From contig DAOUHZ010000138.1 in assembly GCA_034428455.1 (NCBI GenBank), positions 1 to 32,468 on the forward strand: a stretch of DNA of 32,468 bases. Reading direction: 5' to 3'. The stretch is from Bin87 sp034428455. Its GTDB lineage: Bacteria > Chloroflexota > Dehalococcoidia > Lucifugimonadales > UBA3495. Positions 7,192 through 14,506 of the stretch are shown here, piece after piece. The position numbers and the translations under genes were made by a program. The notes below the pieces were generated by a model, which saw only the letters and a list, made by a program, of their open reading frames with translations, made no database searches and was not told the origin of the DNA. Positions within the stretch are counted from its first letter, which is position 1, and the number at the start of each line of letters is the position of its first letter.

Positions 7192-7320
7192 CGCTTACCC
7201 AGCTTGTCATCGCGAGGAGCGTAGCGACGTGGCGATCTCGTTGCCAGAGGAATGGCCCCTCCAACAACGAGATTGCCGCGCTGCGCTCGCAATGACACTT
7301 CGCGCGAAACTGGGTACGCG
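7192..7320. repeat. Palindromic repeat, GTCATTGCGAG type (copy 2, downstream of hydantoinase)
   Basis: CTTACCCAGCTTGTCATCGC opens the element and GCAATGACACTTCGCGCG then AAACTGGGTACGCG closes it. The inner arms include GTGGCGATCTCGTTG and CAACGAGATTGCCGCGC. It fills nearly the whole gap between the convergent hydantoinase and Gfo/Idh genes, so its hairpin could end both transcripts. Confidence 0.8.
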
Positions 7321-7326
7321 TGAGGG

Positions 7327-8325
7327 CTAGGGCACGCTGACCGGCAGTCCCGTTTCCATCGACTCGTAGGCTGCCAGCACCAGCGCGAGATCAGCCAGCC
7401 CGTCCGCGCCGCTCATGGCCGGCGGGCGGCCTTCGACGATGCTGCTCATGAACTCCCGGACCATGGGAACCAGGCCATTGCCGTAATCTTCGAGCGACCG
7501 GATCGTTTCGGACTGGGCGTCGGTCACCTTCAGCCACGGCCGGCCCGGTTCGAAATACAGCGTCGCCTCTGTGCCCGAAATCGACACCCACGAGTGGGGC
7601 TGCGGTGGTACGATGCTCCACGAGTGATTGATCAGACCGACCGTGCCGTCGGCATCCCGCGTCATCACCACCGCGCCGTCCTCCGCCTCCAGCCCGGGTT
7701 GGCTGGGAGGAACCTCGCGCGCGTAGACCTCGTTGGGTTGGCCGACCAGGTAGGCCACGGCGCTCAGCTTGTGGATGCCCCCGTCGATGAGAACGCCGCC
7801 TCCGTTCAGCTCCGCGCGGCTGCGCCATCCGCCGGGTTTGAAGGGGAACTGCTCGTGCAGCTGGATCAGGCGAACTCGGCCCGCTCGTCCCTGGTCAATC
7901 AGCCGTTTTGCCTCCTGCACCGGCGGCAAGAAGCGGTAGTTCTCGGCAACCATGAACGTTACGCCCGCCGACGCTGCTTCCCGAACCATCGCCTGGGCGT
8001 CTGCCAGCGTCCCTGCAATGGGCTTTTCTACCAGGACGTGCTTGCCCGCGCGAAAGGCCAGCGAAGCGTGCTCCCGGTGCAGATGGTGCGGAGTGCAGAC
8101 GTAGACCGCCTCCACCCTGGGGTCGGCAACCGCATCCCCGTAGGACCCGAAAGCGTCCAGGCCGCCAAACCGCGAGGCGTATTCCTGTGCCCGGCCCAAG
8201 TCGCGGCTGGCGAGGTACAGGTCAAGCTCGCCACGCATCGTCGCCATCGACCGGGCGAACACGGCCGCAAAGGAACCGCAACCCAGTACGCACAGTCCCA
8301 GACTCAATGCAACACCGCCAATCAC
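7327..8325 (-). CDS. Gfo/Idh/MocA family NAD(P)-dependent oxidoreductase
   Basis: The product has an N-terminal Rossmann domain with VLGCGSFAAVFARSM, the VYVCTPHHLHREHASLAF segment, and the family hallmark EKPIAGT that carries the catalytic-region Lys. The C-terminal GFO_IDH_MocA domain includes LIDGGIHKL, with the His-Lys pair usual in the active site. Such enzymes oxidise or reduce sugars, inositols or other hydroxyl groups; the substrate is not evident. The start is uncertain. GTG at 8325 follows AAGGA by five bases and lies just after a possible -10 (TAATCT, 8340-8345). A TTG at 8307 would give MSLGLCVLGCG, the most typical N-terminus for the family. A farther GTG at 8355 lies ahead of the possible promoter. 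The gene faces the hydantoinase end to end. Confidence 0.82.
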   Translation of the reverse strand: MIGGVALSLGLCVLGCGSFAAVFARSMATMRGELDLYLASRDLGRAQEYASRFGGLDAFGSYGDAVADPRVEAVYVCTPHHLHREHASLAFRAGKHVLVEKPIAGTLADAQAMVREAASAGVTFMVAENYRFLPPVQEAKRLIDQGRAGRVRLIQLHEQFPFKPGGWRSRAELNGGGVLIDGGIHKLSAVAYLVGQPNEVYAREVPPSQPGLEAEDGAVVMTRDADGTVGLINHSWSIVPPQPHSWVSISGTEATLYFEPGRPWLKVTDAQSETIRSLEDYGNGLVPMVREFMSSIVEGRPPAMSGADGLADLALVLAAYESMETGLPVSVP

Positions 8326-8508
8326 CAGATTCCTTCGCAAGATTAGAGCAGACACGGCCTCAAATCCAGAGCCAACGCGCGCCCGCTGTTTGACTTGGCG
8401 TTATCATCCCGCGTATCGTGCGGCCCTTATCGAGTTCGGACTGGTGGCGAAACCCAGCGCGTAACGGGGTCGCCCCGAACAATTCGCGACCCGTGTGGGA
8501 GCAAGCGG

Positions 8509-9750
8509 TTGGCACGTATCACCGGCGCTCCGGTCCTGGTAGTCCTCCAGGACCGGAACTTCCAGTACCTGTGGGCGGCCCGGTGGATCCACGAGGTCTC
8601 CCGGCGCATGGAACTGATCGTGCTGGGCTACCTCATCCTCGAGTTGACGGACTCGGCTTTCCAGGTTGGCCTGATCTCGGTGTTCCTCAACGGGCCGCGA
8701 CCGCCCTTCGCCCTCGTGGCCGGCATGCTGGCCGACCGGCTGGACCGCTGGCGCATCCTGACCACCATTCACACCATCTACTTGCTGCTGGCCTCATGTC
8801 TGCTCGTCCTGCTGATCCTGCAACTCATCGAGCCGTGGCACGTCTATGTTGTGGTGCTGGCCCAGGGCACTGCCAAGGTGCTGGACGACCCGACCCGCCG
8901 CGCATCGCTGTTCGACCTGGCCGGCCAGGACCGCATCGCCCACGCCATGTCCCTGGAGACGATGACCAACAACGGCGGCAAGATGCTGGGACCCGTGCTG
9001 GGAGGATTGCTGCTGCAGTTCTACGGGTTCACCGCGGCCTTCGCGGTCCTGGTAGCCATGGACCTGGTATCGGCGGCGCTGGTGTGGCGGATGCGGTTGC
9101 CGGAGCGGTCCACCCGGTTGGTGCGGGACACCGCTTTCTGGACGGGCATCGGGTCGGTCGTTCGGCACTCGTTCTCCAACAAGTTCGCGCTGGGCGTTCT
9201 GACCATATCTCTCGTGATGAACGGCATGGTGCTGCCGTTGCAGTACTTCATCCCAGTGATCGCCACCGACGTGCTCAAAGTCGGTCCGGCTTTGGGCGGG
9301 CTGTTGGGAGCCGCCGACGGCATTGGCGCCTTCGTCGGTGCCGTCGTTATCGCCACGAAACGAAACTTCAGTTTCCACGGCCGCTACTATGTCTTTGGTG
9401 CGGCCATCATCGCCGTTGGCGTGGTGATCGTCGCCTGGTCGCCGTGGTTCCTGGTCTCTTTCCTGGTGCTCTTCACCGCCGGCGTGGGCCAGGCGGGCTT
9501 CAGCACCATGCAGAGCACGATCCTGATGCTCTCGACCGCCCCCGACATGAGGGGAAGGATCATGGGTTCCCAGGGCTTGGTCAACGGGCTTGGCCACCTG
9601 GTCGGAGGTTTCGAAATCGCGGCTATCGCCCAAGCCTTCACCATCTCCCTGGCCATCGGCCTGAACGCCGGCATTGGGCTCCTGCTGATCGCGCCGGTGA
9701 TGCTGCTGACCCCGCTGATCAAGCGGCCGGTTGAGCCGCACCGGGCCTAG
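8509..9750 (+). CDS. MFS transporter, EntS/MFS_3-like
   Basis: The protein of about 413 residues has the hydrophobic pattern of a 12-helix major facilitator. The first conserved segment is LQDRNFQYLWAARWIHEVSR. The loop after helix 2 reads LADRLDRWRIL, matching the family's GxLADRxxRR motif. The middle contains a charged loop (MRLPERSTRLVRD) between the two six-helix halves. The EntS/MFS_3 group exports small molecules such as siderophores and drugs, but the cargo cannot be inferred. I prefer the TTG at 8509, seven bases after GGGAG. An in-frame open stretch back to 8395 encodes Arg/Ser/Gly-rich sequence unlike MFS proteins. The gene ends 22 bp from the convergent flavin oxidase gene. A second transporter of the same type is at 31201-32430. 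Confidence 0.82.
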   Translation: MARITGAPVLVVLQDRNFQYLWAARWIHEVSRRMELIVLGYLILELTDSAFQVGLISVFLNGPRPPFALVAGMLADRLDRWRILTTIHTIYLLLASCLLVLLILQLIEPWHVYVVVLAQGTAKVLDDPTRRASLFDLAGQDRIAHAMSLETMTNNGGKMLGPVLGGLLLQFYGFTAAFAVLVAMDLVSAALVWRMRLPERSTRLVRDTAFWTGIGSVVRHSFSNKFALGVLTISLVMNGMVLPLQYFIPVIATDVLKVGPALGGLLGAADGIGAFVGAVVIATKRNFSFHGRYYVFGAAIIAVGVVIVAWSPWFLVSFLVLFTAGVGQAGFSTMQSTILMLSTAPDMRGRIMGSQGLVNGLGHLVGGFEIAAIAQAFTISLAIGLNAGIGLLLIAPVMLLTPLIKRPVEPHRA

Positions 9751-9772
9751 ACTGGAACGAGCTTGTCTCCAG

Positions 9773-10972
9773 TCAGTTCAAGGCGGTAACGCAGCGGGCG
9801 GGGTCCGACTCCGCCAAAACCTGCGGCCTATGGCCGGTATGCACGTAGTCGGCGATGAGATTGCCCGCCATGGGCCCGCGTCCGAATCCCGACGACGCCA
9901 GGCCGCTGACGATGTACACCTCGTTCAACTGCGGTATCTTGCCGATGATCGGCCGGCCGTCCAGCGAAAAGGGCATCATCCCCGACCAGGTGCGGCTGAT
10001 CGATAGCTCCCCCAGCATCGGCAAGATCTCGCTGGCGTGGCCGAAGTTCACCTCCACGCCGCCGGCATCCACCGTGTAGTCGTAGCCCACCAGCTCGCGG
10101 TCGCCGCCGAAGATGATCTCGCCGTCCCGGTTCTGCCGGCCGTACAGGTGCCGGGTGACGCGGCGGTTGCCGACGTGCGTCAGTTCCGGCGGCGCATCCG
10201 CATCACCGCCCGGCTCGCGGCTCCAGTGCGCGTAGGACTCGGCGGACGACAGCGAGTGGAAAGATCGGGGAGGCAGCGGCTGCGTAGCCCACATCTGCCC
10301 GCGCACCGGCACGATGGGGATGCGAACGCCCAGCATCTCGCCCAGCGGGCCGCACCACGCTCCCGCCGCCAGGATCAATTGCCGCGCCACGTAGGTTTCG
10401 TCGCCGCACACCACCCGGTACGTCCCTTCGGCGGATATGTCAATCGCGGTCACGTTCCGGCCGGTCAGGATGCTCGCTCCCCGTTCCCCTGCGGCGGCAG
10501 CGAAAGCGCGGGTGGCCTTTACGGGGTCGGCCTGACCGCGCAGGGGGAAGTGCATGGCTCCGTACAGCTCGGGGTTCAGCTCCGGCTCGATGCTGCGCGC
10601 TTCGTCGATGGTCAGCAAATCCAGGGTGTAGCCGCGCGACTTCGACGCCAGCACCCGGTCCCTGGCGTAGACGTACTGCTCTTCGGTCTGGATGGCCTGG
10701 AGCCCGCCGGAGGCGCGAAACTCGATGTCGTATCCCAGGTCCAGTTGCAGGCTCCGGAAAATTTGCAGGCTGCCCATGGTCAAGTAGGATTCCAGGTCGG
10801 GCACATGCCCCCAACCCAGCGCGCCAATGCCGCCGGCGTTGACGCCCGACGCCTCTGACGCGATCTCGCCGCGTTCCAGCAGGATTACGTCCCGACCGTG
10901 CCCCGCCAGGTGAAACGCCGCGGACGCCCCCGCAATCCCACCGCCGATGATTATCACCTCAGCGTCTGACAT
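9773..10972 (-). CDS. FAD-dependent oxidoreductase, DAO (D-amino acid oxidase/DadA/sarcosine oxidase-like) family
   Basis: The 399-residue protein starts with an ADP-binding fold, VIIIGGGIAGASAAFHLA (residues 6-23), followed by ILLERGE at the end of the second strand. The C-terminus has the second FAD contact, PIIGKIPQLNEVYIVSGLAS then GFGRGPMAG. These define the DAO fold. Family members oxidise amines or amino acids to imines and then oxo acids, passing electrons to oxygen or the respiratory chain. The substrate cannot be read from the sequence. It is the last gene behind the peptide-type ABC transporter, 102 bp after the ATPase gene, so deamination of an imported compound is a reasonable inference. 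The ATG at 10972 lies five bases after GAGG; a GTG two codons earlier is also possible. Confidence 0.85.
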   Translation of the reverse strand: MSDAEVIIIGGGIAGASAAFHLAGHGRDVILLERGEIASEASGVNAGGIGALGWGHVPDLESYLTMGSLQIFRSLQLDLGYDIEFRASGGLQAIQTEEQYVYARDRVLASKSRGYTLDLLTIDEARSIEPELNPELYGAMHFPLRGQADPVKATRAFAAAAGERGASILTGRNVTAIDISAEGTYRVVCGDETYVARQLILAAGAWCGPLGEMLGVRIPIVPVRGQMWATQPLPPRSFHSLSSAESYAHWSREPGGDADAPPELTHVGNRRVTRHLYGRQNRDGEIIFGGDRELVGYDYTVDAGGVEVNFGHASEILPMLGELSISRTWSGMMPFSLDGRPIIGKIPQLNEVYIVSGLASSGFGRGPMAGNLIADYVHTGHRPQVLAESDPARCVTALN

Positions 10973-10983
10973 GCCCACCTCAA

Positions 10984-11019
10984 AATATCCTGTCTATCCC
11001 GTGTATCCTGTATATCCTG
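10984..11019. repeat. Four imperfect tandem 9-bp units (NNTATCCTG)
   Basis: Four consecutive 9-bp units read AATATCCTG, TCTATCCCG, TGTATCCTG and TATATCCTG. They lie between the ATPase gene and the flavin oxidase gene. The unit resembles those in the larger two-arm repeats of this window, so this may be a lone arm. No inverted partner is visible. Confidence 0.65.
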
Positions 11020-11074
11020 GTGAATTCGTCCCCTTGCGATCAAGAAACGGTGATCCCGGTGATTACCCTGCGCC

Positions 11075-12127
11075 TCATACCTCGTAGCAGGCGACCCAGT
11101 GCCCCGGCCCATGTTCCTCCATTGCAGGGTGAGCATTATCGCGGCAGAAGTCGGTTGCCGCCGGACAGCGGTCGTAAAACCGGCACCGCGCCGGCGGGTC
11201 TATGGGCAGGGTCAAATCGCCAAGTATGTCCGGGTGGTCGCGTCGGAACGCGGGATCCGGCACGGGAACCGCCGAGAGCAGCGCCCGGGTGTAGGGGTGC
11301 AGCGGGTTCCGCAATAGCTCCTCAGTTTCCGCCAACTCGACGATCTTCCCCAAATACATCACGGCGATGCGGTGGCACATGTAGCGAGCCACCGCCAGGT
11401 CGTGGGTGATGTACAGGTAGGATATCCCCAACTGCTGCGCCAGCTCCTGCATCAGTGACATGATCCCGGTGCGGCTGGAAACGTCCAGCATGGACGTGGG
11501 CTCGTCCGCCACCACGAAAGACGGACCGATGACCAAAGCCCGCGCGATGGCCACCCGCTGCCGCTGCCCGCCCGAAAGTTCGTGGGGATGCCGGAACAGG
11601 AACGACGACGGCGGTGTCAAACCCACCTGGGTCAGTATCTCCGTGACCCGATCCACACGATCCACCAGGCTGCCGATCCCCTGCACCGCCAGCGGCTCGG
11701 CGATGGTGTCGTATATCGTCCTGCGCGGGTTCATCGACTCGTAGGGGTCCTGGAAGATCATCTGCGCCTGCCGGCGGAACGCGCGCAGGTCGGCGTTGCG
11801 TATCGCACTGGCGTCCACTCCATCGCCCGCTCCCCCGTCGGCGGCATCCAGGGACGGGAAGCGGAAATGTATCCGGCCGGAGGTCGGCTCCAGCAGTTTC
11901 ACCAGCAGCTTGCCCACCGTGGTCTTGCCGCATCCGGACTCTCCCACCAGCCCCAGGCTCTCACCCGGAGCCAGGGCGAAGGACACGTCGTCCACGGCAT
12001 GGATGAAGCTGGAGGGCTGGCGGAACAGGGTTTTCGACACCGGGAACCGCTTGGTCAACCCCGCCACGGCGACCAGGGCATCCTGTCCGGCGTCAGGCTG
12101 GTTCCGAGCAGCCATGGGCGTCTGCAT
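11075..12127 (-). CDS. Opp/Dpp-type ABC transporter ATP-binding protein (second ATPase)
   Basis: The product of about 350 residues has a full ABC ATPase: Walker A GESGCGKTT (residues 62-70), Q-loop MIFQDPYESMNPR, signature LSGGQRQRVAIARAL, Walker B FVVADEPTSMLD and switch His in YITHDLAV. The C-terminal oligopeptide-transporter extension follows, with HPYTRALLSAVP and a Cys-rich end (CRFYDRCPAATDFC ... C). It should pair with the ATPase encoded at 12203-13222 to power uptake through the two permeases upstream. The start is uncertain. In-frame ATGs lie at 12139, 12127 and 12115 and a TTG at 12148; none has a strong ribosome site, and the farther ones touch the palindromic repeat. I picked 12127 as a compromise. 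Confidence 0.87.
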   Translation of the reverse strand: MQTPMAARNQPDAGQDALVAVAGLTKRFPVSKTLFRQPSSFIHAVDDVSFALAPGESLGLVGESGCGKTTVGKLLVKLLEPTSGRIHFRFPSLDAADGGAGDGVDASAIRNADLRAFRRQAQMIFQDPYESMNPRRTIYDTIAEPLAVQGIGSLVDRVDRVTEILTQVGLTPPSSFLFRHPHELSGGQRQRVAIARALVIGPSFVVADEPTSMLDVSSRTGIMSLMQELAQQLGISYLYITHDLAVARYMCHRIAVMYLGKIVELAETEELLRNPLHPYTRALLSAVPVPDPAFRRDHPDILGDLTLPIDPPARCRFYDRCPAATDFCRDNAHPAMEEHGPGHWVACYEV

Positions 12128-12138
12128 TCTCGGTGTCA

Positions 12139-12228
12139 TCAGAATCAAGATTTGCCGGATTTCAGGATTCTTAAGATTATCTCCCCCAATCCTGCGAATC
12201 CTCTAATCCTGAAAATCCTGCTTCTGAC
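12139..12228. repeat. Two-arm ~9-bp-unit palindromic repeat (copy 2), overlapping a gene end
   Basis: This copy opens TCAGAATCAAGATTTGCCGG and closes AAAATCCTGCTTCTGAC. It is shorter than copy 1 (90 bp) because its loop and left arm are reduced. Its right 26 bp encode the last codons and stop of the upstream minus-strand ATPase gene, and its left end abuts the start region of the next ATPase gene. It thus fills the whole junction between the two ATPase genes. Confidence 0.78.
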
Positions 12229-13222
12229 GATTCTCCGTAAGCGGCGCCACGTCCAGGGGATGCCAGCAGGCCGCCCAATGCTCCCCGAGACTCATGCGGG
12301 CGGGGAACTCGCTCCGGCAGACATCGTCGGCGTACTGACAGCGGGGATGGAACGGGCATCCGGTGGGCGGGTCGATCAGGTTGGGCGGTTCCCCCGCCAG
12401 GCCCACCAGCGGCAGCCTCTCGCCATGCACGCTGGGGAACGACGACATCAGCGCCGCCGTGTAGGGATGCATGGGCGAGCGGAACACCTCAGCGGTGTCG
12501 CCCAGTTCGACCAGGCGGCCGGCGTACATCACGCCGATGCGGTCCGTAACTTCGGCCACGACGCCGATGTCGTGGCTGATGTAGATCATCCCCATCCGCA
12601 GTTCCTGCTGAACCAGCTTCAGTTCCCGCAGGATGCGGTCCTGCACGATGACATCCAGGGCGGTGGTCGGCTCGTCGGCGATTATCAGGTCGGGATCGCA
12701 GGATAGCGCCATGGCGATCACCGCCCGCTGACGCATTCCCCCGCTGAACTCGTGGGGGTATCGATCCATCAACTGTGGGTCCAGACCCACCATGCGGAAC
12801 AGGCGCGCCACTCTTTCCCGTGCGTCGGCTACGGTGGTCTCCATGTCGTGGGCCTCGATGGCCTCGATGATTTGCTGGCCGACCCGATGCACCGGGTCCA
12901 GGGAGTTCATGGCCGCTTGGAACACCATGGCGATGCGGCGCCAGCGATAGGTGCGCATCTCCTCTTCGTCCAGTTCCGTCAGGTCCGTGCCGCTGAGCCG
13001 CACGCGGCCGCGGGCCAGGCGGGCGTTTTCCGGCAGCAGCCGCATGAGGCTGGTGGCGACCGAGGTCTTGCCGCAACCCGACTCGCCCACCAGCCCCAGC
13101 GACTGCCCCTGCGCCAGCTCAAAGCTGACGCCCTCCACGGCCTGAACCTCGCCCTGCCGCGTCTGATAGCGCAGGGAGAGGTCCTCGACCTGCAGGACGG
13201 GTGTGTCGTTCGCCGTGGCCAT
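12203..13222 (-). CDS. Opp/Dpp-type ABC transporter ATP-binding protein (first ATPase)
   Basis: The 339-residue protein carries Walker A GESGCGKTS (residues 46-54), Q-loop MVFQAAMNSLDPV, a signature region in the form FSGGMRQRAVIAMAL, Walker B LIIADEPTTALD and switch His in YISHDIGV. The order and the FSGGM variant are typical of the DppD/OppD side of the pair. The oligopeptide C-terminal segment (HPYTAALMSSFP, then CPFHPRCQYADDVC and C) is complete. After it, the last residues RQKQDFQD are encoded inside a palindromic repeat, so the present stop codon was supplied by that repeat. The ATG follows AGGT by about eight bases. The Fic gene ends only 15 bp upstream, which predicts that the two are co-transcribed. 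Confidence 0.88.
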   Translation of the reverse strand: MATANDTPVLQVEDLSLRYQTRQGEVQAVEGVSFELAQGQSLGLVGESGCGKTSVATSLMRLLPENARLARGRVRLSGTDLTELDEEEMRTYRWRRIAMVFQAAMNSLDPVHRVGQQIIEAIEAHDMETTVADARERVARLFRMVGLDPQLMDRYPHEFSGGMRQRAVIAMALSCDPDLIIADEPTTALDVIVQDRILRELKLVQQELRMGMIYISHDIGVVAEVTDRIGVMYAGRLVELGDTAEVFRSPMHPYTAALMSSFPSVHGERLPLVGLAGEPPNLIDPPTGCPFHPRCQYADDVCRSEFPARMSLGEHWAACWHPLDVAPLTENRQKQDFQD

Positions 13223-13237
13223 CGTGTCGTACCTGCG

Positions 13238-14368
13238 TCAGGCGGTGAATTGGGTCATCAAATCTAGACGAGCCCGCAGTTCGTCACCCTCCTGGACTAC
13301 CAGGTCCCGTTCTTTCAGGAAGTTCAGGTCGCGTGTGAGGGTTCTTTGAGTGACGCCACGGTAGAGCGCCGAGAGAGAGTCTGATCCCGAACGCAGCGCT
13401 CTCACAGAAACCGGCCGGCTGGCCAACTCAATAAGCAACTGCAATTGCCTATTGCCCGCGGGATTGCTCAATTTTCCGTCGTCCGTCAGTGTACGACGCG
13501 CATAGTCTCGGAAGGCCAGTATCCTGACCTCTTCCAGCACTTCGTTGTGAACAGCCTCAAGCTCTTGCACCAGTCCGTTGAGTGCAAACGAAACGAATGG
13601 GGTAAGGTCTTTACCCCCTCTCATTTGTATATCGTTCAAATGGCGTATGTACTCGTCACGGTGCTGATAATAATAATTGGCCAACGAATAATATCCGCGA
13701 ACGTTTACGCCGGCTTTGTAAAGCAGAAAGCTTTCTACGGCTCTCGACGTACGCCCGTTGCCGTCTCCAAATGGATGAATGCTCACTACGTAAAAATGCG
13801 CAATTATCGCCCTCAGCACCGGGTCCCAATCGCTCGGCGGCCCCGTATGGAACCAGGCGAAGAATGCATTCATCAGATATCGGACCGCCTCCCGAGTTGC
13901 GGGAGGCCGATACGGACCCACATTCACGGCGTGGCTGCGGTATCTACCGGGTTCGTTATGCTCATAGTTGATTCCAGCAGTGAGAATCTCGTGGAATCTC
14001 AACAACAATGGTTCTGTCAGCGAGGCATCGGGGTGATTCTTCATGTACTCGCCAACGAACTGCATTAACGCATTGGCGTTTCGCGTTTCCAGTTCCTCAC
14101 GCTCTCGGTCAGGACCCAGCACCGCGGTTCCTATGGGGGACTCCACAACCTGACTGACTTCTTCCTCGGAAAGTTCAGTGCCTTCGATTCCGGTAGTCCC
14201 GCGAACCGCTCGTATGATGTTGAGACGATCCAGTCGCTGCTGCACCGGCGGAGGGATGGGAATGCCTCTGATCACACTTGACAGGGCGTGGATCTTGGCC
14301 AGATCCTCCACAACGTTCTGCGCTCGGGTTGCCAGATGCAGGTCGAAATTTACTTCCCAACTCAGCAT
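13238..14368 (-). CDS. Fic family protein with N-terminal inhibitory motif and C-terminal winged-helix region
   Basis: The 376-residue protein has the complete Fic motif HPFGDGNGRTSR (residues 198-209), including the catalytic His198 and the Gly/Asn/Arg residues that bind nucleotide phosphates. TTGIEG (residues 58-63) fits the (S/T)xxxE(G/N) inhibitory helix in the N-terminal part, so this is an autoinhibited Fic of the type that carries its own regulator. Most studied Fic proteins transfer AMP to Ser/Thr/Tyr of a target protein. Residues from about 300 look like a winged-helix domain (LSALYRGVTQRTLTRDLNFL), suggesting DNA binding. The gene lies in the same direction inside an ABC transporter operon, 15 bp ahead of the ATPase gene and 138 bp after the permease gene. 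It has no Shine-Dalgarno sequence and a promoter directly upstream. Its GC content is visibly lower than the transporter genes, which points to insertion. The target is unknown. Confidence 0.88.
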   Translation of the reverse strand: MLSWEVNFDLHLATRAQNVVEDLAKIHALSSVIRGIPIPPPVQQRLDRLNIIRAVRGTTGIEGTELSEEEVSQVVESPIGTAVLGPDREREELETRNANALMQFVGEYMKNHPDASLTEPLLLRFHEILTAGINYEHNEPGRYRSHAVNVGPYRPPATREAVRYLMNAFFAWFHTGPPSDWDPVLRAIIAHFYVVSIHPFGDGNGRTSRAVESFLLYKAGVNVRGYYSLANYYYQHRDEYIRHLNDIQMRGGKDLTPFVSFALNGLVQELEAVHNEVLEEVRILAFRDYARRTLTDDGKLSNPAGNRQLQLLIELASRPVSVRALRSGSDSLSALYRGVTQRTLTRDLNFLKERDLVVQEGDELRARLDLMTQFTA

Positions 14369-14377
14369 GATGAGTGA

Positions 14378-14405
14378 CTTATAACGTGGACATAAGGCTG
14401 GTCAA
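14378..14405 (-). promoter_or_regulatory. Predicted promoter of the Fic gene, giving a leaderless transcript
   Basis: On the minus strand TTGACC (14405-14400) and TATAAG (14383-14378) are separated by 16 bp. The ATG of the Fic gene begins 9 bp after the -10 box, so transcription should start at or within a base or two of the start codon. There is no ribosome-binding site in the 18 bp ahead of the ATG, consistent with leaderless translation. Confidence 0.6.
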
Positions 14406-14471
14406 TGTCCGATTAACGCTGAGCATGGATTGTACTCACAATTAATGGACACGGCAATGGTCAATGTCCAC
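14386..14471. promoter_or_regulatory. Paired GGACA...TGTCC operator-like repeats over the Fic promoter
   Basis: Two copies of one 25-bp pattern occur. Copy A (14386-14410) reads GTGGACATAAGGCTGGTCAA then TGTCC. Copy B (14445-14471) reads ATGGACACGGCAATGGTCAA then TGTCCAC. Each is itself an inverted repeat (GGACA ... TGTCC) with the shared inner block GGTCAATGTCC. The outer ends GTGGACAT and ATGTCCAC are perfect inverted repeats. The copies are 59 bp apart, and copy A covers the -35 and spacer of the Fic promoter. This looks like a repressor site pair, possibly for autoregulation by the winged-helix end of the Fic protein; the regulator is inferred, not shown. Confidence 0.6.
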
Positions 14472-14506
14472 GTTTGGGTTTGTCGTTTTGTTCCTGGAAA
14501 TGGCAA

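Noticed and set aside
8395..8508. N-terminal extension of the first MFS transporter
   Set aside because: The extra 38 residues are Arg/Ser/Gly-rich and unlike MFS N-termini, while TTG at 8509 has a well-placed GGGAG.
10984..11019. Short tandem repeats considered as a CRISPR array
   Set aside because: Units are 9 bp with no spacers, and no cas gene is present.
13238..14368. Fic gene as part of a classical Fic/antitoxin pair (FicT-FicA)
   Set aside because: No small antitoxin gene lies upstream, and the inhibitory motif is already inside the Fic protein.
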